Origin: Phragmites australis
Lineage: Eukaryota > Streptophyta > Magnoliopsida > Poales > Poaceae
Assembly: GCF_958298935.1 (NCBI RefSeq)
Contig: NC_084938.1
Span: forward strand, 5,091,501 to 5,155,500
Reading direction: 5' to 3'
DNA: 64,000 nt
Under the pieces are notes generated by a model. The model was not told the origin of the DNA. It saw nothing but the letters and a program-made list of their open reading frames with translations, and searched no databases. Shown one piece after another: positions 54,963-64,000 of this stretch; the stretch's first letter is position 1; every line of letters starts with the position of its first letter. A program made the position numbers and the translations under genes.

Positions 54963-55242
54963 GATCATCTCCAAGGGATTCCAGTCAGGGATCAAAATTT
55001 CTTCATGAAAGGATTTTCATTCCCTTTAGCGCTCCAACGATTTTCTTTCACGATTCACTTCACGGTTCCCATCACGAAGGAATTTCCAAGGCTATTCTCT
55101 TCAGGACGGGATTCTCCGTCCTTTCTCTTCACGAATCCCGTCGAATAGAAGCTGTTGGAGATGAGAAAAAAATAAAAGAAATATAAGTGAGGAGAGGAAT
55201 TAGAAGAAAATAAAATGAAAAAAAATATAGTTGGAGATGGTC
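54963..55242. mobile_element. Harbinger/Tourist-type MITE, copy 2
   Basis: A 280-bp element has TAA at 54960-54962 and 55243-55245 and ends GATCATCTCCAA / TTGGAGATGGTC. It is homologous to the copy at 7190-7454 across its length (shared GCTATTCTCTTCAGGAC-like and GAAGCTGTTGGAGA blocks). No coding content. Confidence 0.88.
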
Positions 55243-55460
55243 TAATACAGTAAGCCACCACAAGTCCAAAAGACCAAAACAGAACGCTACTGGCCATCAG
55301 GCGACACAGACTTGTCTCCGGTACACAGATAGTCCTACTGCAGGTTCAGGATACATTTATAGCCCTAGATGTACACATCCAAACTCCAAACCACTACGAT
55401 AGCGACTTAAACAACAACGTCAGCACACACAACGCCGGTTCAAGCAGGACACTGGGATGA

Positions 55461-55664
55461 TCACAGAAAATAGTAACCATGGATGCAAGTGTAGAATCTT
55501 GGGTCATCACAGGTCGCATTGCGCAAGTCGGGACCGGAGGGCTCATCAGGGGACGAAGGGCACGAGCATTCCCAGTAGTTGTCACCATACAGATCGTCGC
55601 TGTCCTGCACTGCTGTCGTCGTTGGCGATACCAAGCCAGGCCCCTTCAGCTCGTCCGAGGGCAC
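55461..55664 (-). pseudogene. C-terminal fragment of a second F-box/LRR paralogue
   Basis: On the minus strand the frame includes DSDDLYGDNYWECSCPSSPD and ends CDDPRFYTCIHGYYFL. The nucleotides at 55506-55600 align with the 3' end of the F-box gene at 42694-42790 (shared TCACAGGTC, CGCAAGT, TTCCCAGTAGTTGTC). No F-box or leucine-rich repeats remain upstream; instead a broken gypsy element begins. It is probably the tail of a paralogue cut by that insertion. Confidence 0.7.
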
Positions 55665-55799
55665 TAAGAAATCAAATATATTGGTCCTAGCTATGGCTAT
55701 GGTGATATCATTCTTCTGCAGTGTCTTCAGTGTGAAGCCACCTTGATGAACGTCTCACAAGCCTTGGCTATGAGATAACTTGCTGCGAGAGTGGCCAGA

Positions 55800-58545
55800 A
55801 ATTGAATTAGCCAGTCTATGCAGAAGTTTAAGCCAAACCCAATCTCCTATGGCATATGAGACTTCTCGGTGCTTGGAGTCATAGTAAAGTTTGCCATAAT
55901 CCTGAGCTTGAAGAAGGCGTTGGCGAACTTCTTGAAGAAAAATATCATGATCTAGAAAGGCTTGGTCTACTGTAGGAGCCTTGGACTACCCTAAATCATA
56001 AGAGCGAAGAGAAGGTGGCTCATGGCCATATACCACCCGAAAGGGAGAATCACATAGTCCAAAATAATAGGCCGTATTATAGCAATATTCCACCCAAGGC
56101 AACCACCGGAGCCATTGACAAGGACGATCACCGATAAAGCAACGAAGATACATAATGATTGTTTTGTTAGCGGCTTTAGATTGTCCATCACTCTGGGGAT
56201 GAAAAGCCGAACTCAGATGTAATTTAACACCAATAGTAGTAAAAGCTCTTTCCAAAAAGTACTTGTGAAAACCGGGTCACACTCACAATAGAAGATGGAA
56301 TACCATGTAGCCGAATGATCTCATCAAAGAATGCCTTAGCCACCAAGTTTTGTAGTGTAAGGATGACCTAAGGGGATAAAATGTGTATATTTTGAAAAGT
56401 GATCAATAACTGTGAGAATAACAGATTTGCCATGGATACGGGGCAATCCTTCAACAAATCCATAGCAATATCGGACCAAATCTGATCAGGAATAGGGAGA
56501 CGTTGCAATAATCCAGCCGGCTGCAAATGTTCTGTCTTGTTGCATTGACAAGTAACACAATTATGAATAAAAGATTGGACCAATTGAGAAGCCATGTCAA
56601 GATGAAAATCAACACGCAATCTATGAAGAGTACGTTGAACACCTTCATGACTTGTGGATATCAGAGGAGAATCAGCTGGAACAAAAATACACTGTTTAAA
56701 AAGCACCAGACCATCCTGAATTGACCAATCAGTAGACTTAGCACCCAAAATAATGTCAGATTTCAGTTGAGACAAAGAGCTGTCCTGATCCATTGTTGAA
56801 TGCAATTCATCAAAGAGAGCTAGCTGTGGTGAAGAATAGGCAAGTACTAAAGATTCTTCTTAACTGGCACATCGTGATAAGGCATTTGCTACCATGTTAG
56901 AATGCCCTAGTTTGAATTCCACTAAGAAATCAAAATCCATCAGCTTGCTAACCCAACGATGTTGAGGAATTGTATCCAAACACTGGTCCTAGAGAAATTT
57001 CAAACCATAATGATCAATGCGGACAATAAATGAATGACCCCATAAATATGGATGCCAAAATCAAATGGCTTGAACCATAGCAATGAGTTCCCGTTCATAG
57101 GTCGCAAGCCCACTGCATCGTGATGCTAAAGGACGACTATAAAAAGCCACCGCACCACAACATTGATGCAGCACTGCTCCTAATCTAGTCCCTGAAGCGT
57201 CACACTCAACAATAAAGGGTTTGGAGAAATTCGGCAACTAAAGAACAAGGGCAATGGATAAGGCTGTTTTGATAGCAATAAAAGCTTGAGTTGCTTCGTC
57301 AGACGAATAAGAAGCCTCTTTTTTTAAGAGTTTGGTAAGAGGAGCCGCCAAAGTCCCATAATTCTTGATGAACTTCCGATAATAACCAGGTAATCCTAAA
57401 AAACCACGAACTGCCCTAAGAGATTTAGGGATGGGCCAATCCGCTACTACAGAAACTTTCTACTGATCCATTGCAACACCCTCAGCACTAATGATGTGAC
57501 CAAGGTAAGCCACTGAAGGAACACCAAAGAAACAGTTGGATTGTTTCAAAAACAATTGGTGATGTCTAAGTGTTTCAAAAATGAGCCGAACATGATGAAG
57601 ATGTTCTTACCAAGATGCACTGTATATCAAAGAAAACAAGGACAATTTTACAAATAAAAAGGGCCAACACCTCATTCATGAGCGATTGAAAAGTTGAGGG
57701 CGCATTGGTTAATCCAAACGGCATCACCAAAAATTCAAAAAAACCCTAATGAGTCCGAAAGGCCGTTTTGTGAATATCATCGGGATGTATGAGGACCTGG
57801 TGATAACCCGAACGCAGATTAAGTTTTGTAAAAAAATTAGCGCTACGAAGTTCATCCATTAATTCTTCGACCATCAGATTGGGAAATTTGTCTTTAATTG
57901 TAGCAGCATTGAGAGCTCAATAATCAATACAAAAGCGCCAAGTACCATCACGCTTGCCGACCAATAAGACCGGCGAAGAGAAAGCTGAGGTGCTGCAGCA
58001 AATAAGGCCATGTTCCAGCATGGCTGTGCACTGTTTCTCAATTTCATCCTTTTGCAACTGAGGGTAACGATTGGGCCGAATAGCCACGACATTGATCCCG
58101 GCCTTGAGATGAATCCGGTGATCATGATGTCCGGTGGGCGGAAGACATGTTGGCTCAGCAAATAAAGCTTTATATTCTCCTAATAAAAAACCCAAATCTA
58201 CGTCAATGGTCGCAATAGCATAGAGAGCAGCCTCTATAGGTTGAACACCCTTCCACATCATGTGGCGTCCGTGTAGGTTAAAGGATATGGTAAGAGAAGA
58301 AAAATCCCAAAGAATCGGCCCTAAAGTGCGCAACCATTGAGTGCCCAGAATAATATCAAAACCACTAAGCCAAATGGAATAACAATCTATGTGGAGGAGA
58401 CACTCGGTTGTCTGCTCGATTTCGGCCAGCTGGTCAGACCAGAAGGCCTGGAGCTGTTGCTCCTGGTGCTGCTGGTCTTGCTGGAATGCAACCTGGTGCT
58501 GATGAGAGTTGAGCTTGGATGACTGGATAGACTGCACCATCCTGG
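55800..58545 (-). pseudogene. Degenerate Ty3/gypsy pol
   Basis: On the minus strand the order is protease/RT start (58540-57917: FDIILGTQWLRTLG, then HRIHLKAGINVVAIRPNRYP and GKRDGTWRFCIDY), broken reverse transcriptase and RNase H (57900-56830), the integrase zinc region (56805-56368: HRLRVDFHLDMASQLVQSFI, HNCVTCQCNKTEH), the integrase core (56255-55986: HLSSAFHPQSDGQSKAANKT, YNTAYYFGLCDSPF) and a post-integrase stretch to about 55800. The reverse-transcriptase active site near 57620-57640 appears to have lost about ten bases at the expected double-Asp motif. I found no LTRs, so it is an internal fragment. Confidence 0.88.
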
Positions 58546-61500
58546 GAGGCTGGAGGAAAGGCAGCGCCGGCTGATGGGGCTACAGATGCCAATGCTGCAG
58601 GTTTCTATGTTGGTACAACGGATGCTACAGGGTATCACCATTTGTCACACCTTCATTCACCTTAGTCTGTGAGGGTTGCTCCTCCATGTCCTTCACTTTG
58701 CAGCCACAGTAGGACCTGTCATTTACAGAACGTTACAAGCTCAGCTCAATAATATGATCATCAGGAGTATGATTTTGTGAGCATTATATGGAATTAGCAA
58801 AAGTTATCCTTGAAAGCAGGTAAAACCCATTTTCCTTCACATCCAGCAAGAAAACAATGGAAACTAATCTTTTGTCAAAGAACAAAGACATACCTTATAT
58901 TTCACCTTGATCATAGAAAATGACTCAGGCAAAATTATTAAATAGCAGAAGTATGGAACAACTGACAGCCTCAGTGTCTCCTCAGGCGCACCAACCCAAA
59001 TAGTTTTCCAGCAAAATGGAGCAAGTATAAATCATAAACGAAGGGGAAAATAATTCGAGAAATGCTGTGTTTGGCTACCTGGCATAAGATAGTTACGAAT
59101 GCATGATATTATTCGTTTTCATGATTTGCCGTTTCAAGATAAAACAAATTTACGAATATAGGATCTGGATCAGACTTTGAGCTCTCATAAAAAAAGGATA
59201 AAATAAGATTTCGGTCCTCACCTTATCGATTTCTAGTTACTAAAGCAACCATCTGAATAAGTTTACTGATTCCAACTATTCTCTATGAAAACTCCTACCA
59301 AAACAATACATATAGTCGGTAAATTATGCAAACTTAATCACAAAATGTCATAGTTGTATAGAAAATCTAGCCTTACATTACAGAACTACACAAGTAGATT
59401 TCTTAATTTGAATCTTATGATGCGGAAAATAATGTTCAGATGTTGTAAAATTGTACAGGTGAATTGCACAAGGGGACCATAAACGTCGACTGTGCTTCCA
59501 GCCACTAACTTCTGTCTTTTTAGAAATCGTCAGACTGACGACCAATGAACAATTCAAACCTACGTGACAGTGTCAGTACCCTACACCCAAATCCCTTTCC
59601 TCTTGGAACTCAGGAGGAGGTAAGATAAAAGAGGCGTGCAACCTAAGTGAGGGAATCCCAAAAGTAAAGGCAAAACCAATACTACGGGCAAAAGTTTAGC
59701 TTAGCGACAAAGTTCAGAATTATGCTCATCAAGTTCAGAAATCAATGAGTAGAAAAGCTCTTTCTACTTTGGCTTTGATCAATTTCCAATAAAAAGGATA
59801 ATTATTTTTGTCCTTTCTTATCCCCTTGAACCCTTTCCTTCCTCTTGCTGTGTCTATTAAACAACGTGATCAAACGAGCAAATACTAACACCCCAAGAGG
59901 CGTAAACTAGTCATGATGAAGCCCACAAGACACTGCAAGCCAATTGCGCGTTACATTTTTCTGAAGCCATACCTAGAACACTGCCACCAACGTGCGCAGT
60001 TAGCCAGGATTGCCAAGAAAACCCCAATCTGACAGGACGGGGAACCCCCAATCTCGCAATCACATCAGCAACCTAACGAACGAAAATTCCGCTGCAAAAA
60101 TAAACCAAACAAAAGGGCACGTAATCAACGTCACCCCTCGATTCACCGCTGCCAAGAAACGAAGAACCGCCAAGAAATGTCACCACCCAGCCGGCCGCCA
60201 AGAAACCCGAAAGACCCGGGAAGGACAAAAAAGGGTTTTGATGGATGGGAACGGATCCGGATCCCCTGACGACTTCATAAGAGAGTGAAGTCAGGGGCGA
60301 GTAAAACGTCAGGGGTGCAACAGTACCGTGACATCGAATACGGTAGCACGGGTCAGGATAGGGAAATTCTATGTCGTTCTTACTGTTTATTGGTACTATA
60401 GCACTAAACCTCATCCAACCATTCATGATCCAACAGCTCAACGCGGAATGAAGTCAAGACAGAGGATCCCTGTCCGAAGGGAATGAGCGTATCGGTGGTA
60501 CCATGTAGGTAGAGACGAGGGGAGGAACAATGGTGAGTGTTGGTCGTTGTACCTCGGAGGCCGCACAATGTGTCGATGAGCATCACTCGTTGAAGCGGAG
60601 CACTAGGGCTAGGAGACGAGAAGGGGAACTGCACGTGGGCGTGCCCAATCGGGTGCTGCACATTGGAGTGTGGGGCGAGCCGGAGCAGGGCAGGACAGAC
60701 TGCTATAGACTTACCGATGTCAATAGGTATATAAAACCTGTGGATAGAGGCTATACAAACTTATGCCCGTGGAGTTACTTCTTAAACCCATGTTTGCACC
60801 TATTATCTATTAGAGTAAGAAATGCCACGAACACTTGCCACCCGCGGGCAACACGTGAGCACGCCCGCCAGTAAGATACTATATAGCATGACCACAAGAT
60901 AACCTGAAGCATATATGTATTTCACCAATTAAAATTGCATCACATATAATGCATTTTAGATAATTAACAAGCACCTCATAAGTAGTTCACACACCCGACA
61001 TTATCCCACATAGTTCATACATCCTTAAGAATTATTGCCTTCTGTTTATATACCTAATGACTTAGACTCACGTGTCAACTACTTGAGGCAGTACACACGT
61101 AAAACAGGCACAGACAAGACATTTCCATCCTCATATCTGTCTGGCTGTTGGGTTTAGAGTCAAATCCACACCTAGATCATGGACAAAAACTACAACATAA
61201 ACCTATATTTATCAGAGTTTTTGCACAAGGGCACGTGGATAATTTGTACCCTTTGTCATCACTGTACGGAGTCCGGCAGAGCCCGCTAGAGGTGGAGTTG
61301 GCTGGGGAGGCCCGCAAGCGTGAGAACAAATTTCATAGAACAAACACATAGTGGCACTGTCGACTCTCCGTTTGACATGTAGGATGATGAGGACAAAGTT
61401 GATATATAGTGCGCTAAAAAGTGTAGTTTTGTAATATATTATGTAAAATATGTGTAGTTCTGTGACAAAGATGCAAAAAAGTATAGTTTTATTATATTTT

Positions 61501-62807
61501 TTCTTCTCGCGGAGTCTTTAGAGATGGTGCACTGTAGTTTATAGATTCTACTTTATATTAGTAACGAATAAATCTCCTCTCAATGAAAAAAGAGAAATAT
61601 TTCGCCTAGAGAGGAGAAATTACAATCCTAAATCATTTTCAACTTCTAACTTATCTCTAAACAGTCCTAATTCAACCTGACTCTTAGCTTATCTCTAAAC
61701 AAATCACATTAAATCCTAACATACCAAACTTATTTACTAATTAAATCCAACTCTTACTAAACTTATCTCCTCCCAGCTTCTCCTACCGTGGTGCTCCTTA
61801 GGCCCGTACGAGCAGCCACTTGGCCACCATGACAATCACTAAATCACTTGTAAGTGATGCATAAATGGGCTTCTTTTTATGTTTTAGTGATGTTGTTTTT
61901 ATGTTTTTATTGGTGTCATTTTTATGTTTCTGGTGTTGTTTTTTATGTTTTGCCCCTAGGTATGATTCGGGGTGCTGCTATAAGTGTAGCGCTGCTATAA
62001 GGTGTAGCGTCATCCTTTCGGGGCTGTTGATGTTGTTTACTCCTTTTTTTTTAATATAATAGACAATCCTCTTATCTGTTCGTGCGCATAACTTGTTTGT
62101 TGTGTCAATAAACATGGTATACCTTGCGATTATATATGACTAACTTAAAAAATACAACCCCAACTAACTTGTAAACGCACATGATTGAACTCTGAATAGA
62201 AGTTTTTTTAGGTCAACTCTGGATAGAAGTTCACTACTTCACTTCTACACATAAATTGCCGTTCACTAGTCTACTTTCAGGTACATAAATTGCACTTAAA
62301 ATTGTTCAATAGGATTATCTATAAGGCACTCTATCAATTGGAATAATGCACTAGCGTATTTCAAATTCTAACTAATTTTGAAATATGATTATTCCTACCA
62401 GGATAGCATAGGATTGACGTGGCAAAGGTAGACATGATAGACAATAGACGCCAGTACCGCCACCTACACATGGCAGGTCTGAAGTAAAGCAAACATTGCC
62501 AACTACGGCTTCAAGGAAATATCCTAAGTGAAATACTCATATAACTGTTGTCAACTCCACAAGTTCATATGATTACTCAATGAACTCACAAAAAAGGAGA
62601 CAAAATACGAGACATAGCTACGATGAAGCCGCTAAGAATGTTCCAGTAAAAATGTAAGATCCCAACACGGAAGCACCAGCAAATCCCTAGCACCAACAAC
62701 ACCCACAGCACATTTATTTCAGGAACATGTGCAATCGCATGAGGAACATCAGACTTCAAGCTAGTCCTCGTAGACGCCATCAAGGCAGCGATAAGGACCA
62801 CACTAAA
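58546..62807. other. Long intergenic stretch, no supported gene
   Basis: Open frames at 60010-60441, 60404-60874 and 61148-61351 have no motif and overlap in several frames. At 58546-58700 there may be a gypsy gag remnant just before pol. At 61960-62095 the sequence AATATAATAGACAATCCTC resembles the tail of plant LINE 3' UTRs, but no ORF2 is attached. Apart from the hairpin noted separately I see nothing in the remaining 4 kb. Confidence 0.5.
60265..60298. repeat. Short hairpin
   Basis: CCCCTGACGACTTCA is followed after eight bases by TGAAGTCAGGGG. This makes a 12-bp stem with one small bulge. No T-run or gene end is nearby, so its role is unknown. Confidence 0.6.
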
Positions 62808-63936
62808 TCAGTAATCGTTGTTGTCGTCATCTTTCATTAACATGTGCATACAGTTGAGGAACATACGATCTTCTGGATCAAGCTCAGTCTCGTAGAAGCC
62901 ATCAAGGTAACGGAAAGGATCACAGTAATCATCGTATTCATCTGACTCCAGAATGTAGTCAGGCCCACCATAGACACAATCATCACTGTCGGACTCGATG
63001 CCAAGCGACCAGAGAGGACTCACAACCGGAAAGTGGTAGTCATCTGTTGAATCATAGGGAAGCCTCAGCGTCTTGATCCTAGCACATTTTGTCTGCAGGG
63101 CGTCGCCCATGATGATGTTGAAGCAATGACGGATGTCGAGGGACTCCAGGTGGGGGCAGTTGTCAAGGGTGGCTGTCAGTCCTTTGTTGGTGAAGTTGTT
63201 GCCAAAGAAATGCAGAGAGCGCAACCCGTGCATAGATGCAATCCCCAGGGCATCATCATCCTTACTATACTTGAACTCATTGTCATCATCCTCAGTGTCC
63301 TCACTGTCTTTGAGATTGTAGAAGCGGTACTTATTGAATCTGAAGTGCTTCAGCTCCGGGCATGCTTTGCCTACCTCCTCAAACACATGCCTATCACCTA
63401 TATTTGTAAAGAGTGAAATTGAAATCTCTAGCTCCTCAAGCAGACGAAACTTCTTTATCTCCTCTTCAGATTTGAGGATATCCTGACAAGAAATGAGGTG
63501 GAGACTCTTTAGAGATGATGCCCTGCAAAGATAGTACTTTTACATTAGTAACCAATAAATACACCTTAAAAAAGAAATGCAGATATATGATGCACAAACT
63601 ATAACTAGCACGTCTATAAAAACACTATAGCTAGCACCCATTCTTGCCCCAACAAAGTTGCAGTTATCTGCTATGAAAGTCCTGTGAAAGAGCATTTTGA
63701 GATGACTGTAATAAGGGTAAAAGATTAACCAATAAATACGCTGGCAAAAATAAATGTAGAAGTATGATGTACAAACTATAACTAGCTACCATCTTCGTCC
63801 TGATATGAAAGAGCATTCAAAGATGACTGTGATAGGGGTTAAGTCAATTTACGGGGCCCCTCGTGCTCTCGACAGCCTCCGGATGCGGCGCCGGCTTGTT
63901 GCGGCGGCGACGGCGAGAGGCGGAGGAGGACGGCAT
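62808..63936 (-). pseudogene. Third F-box/LRR paralogue, F-box region missing
   Basis: Exon 2 (63522-62808) is intact: it follows a TTTGCAG acceptor and encodes leucine-rich repeats (SSLKSLHLISCQ, CPELKHFRFNKY, CPHLESLDIRHC, ARIKTLRLPY) and a long acidic tail ending MLMKDDDNNDY. A likely exon 1 start at 63936 reads MPSSSASRRRRRNKPAPHPE, like the N-termini of grass F-box/LRR genes. After EAVESTRGP the sequence turns into intron-like DNA and stops, so the F-box itself is absent. The only good donor (GT at 63852-63851) leaves exon 1 in phase 0, while exon 2 needs two bases from the previous exon, so the join is out of frame. Unless another first exon exists outside the window, the gene is broken. 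Confidence 0.72.
63540..63840. repeat. Imperfect duplication in the intron of the third F-box gene
   Basis: The stretch around 63548-63608 (AACCAATAAATAC and CAAACTATAACTAGC) recurs around 63728-63790. GAAAGAGCATT plus GATGACTGT occurs at about 63687 and again at about 63808. The duplicated unit is about 120-180 bp and diverged. Confidence 0.65.
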
Positions 63937-64000
63937 CGCGTTGGGACGAAGGGAGAAGGGTTTTAGGCTTCCAGAGTACGGCGATGGAGGAGAGAGAGGG

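Noticed and set aside
60010..60874. Open frames of 85-122 codons
   Set aside because: No conserved motif, overlapping frames on both strands, no splice or promoter support.

Overview
The window is plant nuclear DNA, most likely from a grass (Poaceae). The evidence is short GT-AG introns, GC-rich 5' exons, a GTE-type bromodomain gene, a plant nucleolin gene, a mitochondrial-type solanesyl diphosphate synthase gene, grass-style F-box/LRR genes, and dense nested transposons (Ty1/copia, Ty3/gypsy, LINE, hAT, Tourist, Stowaway and Mutator-like). I see no bacterial or organellar gene cluster. The species cannot be fixed from sequence alone.

Layout. 1-1270: 3' end of a decayed copia element with its LTR. 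1.3-15 kb: mostly repeats (a Stowaway MITE, a 116-bp-arm inverted repeat, two Harbinger-type MITEs, a large CCGG-rich repeat carrying a hAT MITE, LTR-like sequence, and a 5'-truncated LINE with an 18-bp target duplication). One small unrecognised gene lies at 4.7 kb. 15.7-17.6 kb (+): GTE bromodomain/NET gene in three exons. 19.2-23.4 kb (-): a 16-exon nucleolin gene convergent with GTE, with telo-boxes and site II motifs at its 5' end. 24.2 kb: a decayed 18S/ITS1 rDNA fragment. 25-29 kb: LTR-like repeat and a Tourist MITE with a hAT element nested in it; the hAT contains a tRNA-like core. 29.3-37.4 kb (-): an old copia element whose gag holds a 1.56-kb solo LTR. 37.5-42.0 kb (+): solanesyl diphosphate synthase in 12 exons. 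42.7-50.6 kb (-): an F-box/LRR gene whose single coding intron holds a young full-length copia element (5,880 bp, TSD GAAGC). 52.9-54.2 kb: a 1.28-kb near-palindromic foldback element with a 9-bp target duplication. 55.5 kb and 62.8-63.9 kb (-): remains of two more F-box/LRR paralogues, the first abutting a decayed gypsy element, the second lacking its F-box.

How the genes relate. The intact genes are housekeeping-type: chromatin reading (GTE), rRNA transcription and processing (nucleolin), and ubiquinone side-chain synthesis (SPS). They are not an operon or pathway cluster. The F-box/LRR genes are a local same-strand family that transposons have been breaking up. I found no undescribed multi-gene system. 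The most unusual structure is the foldback element at 52.9-54.2 kb. All exon joins were made by eye from splice sites and reading frame and have not been tested against transcripts.
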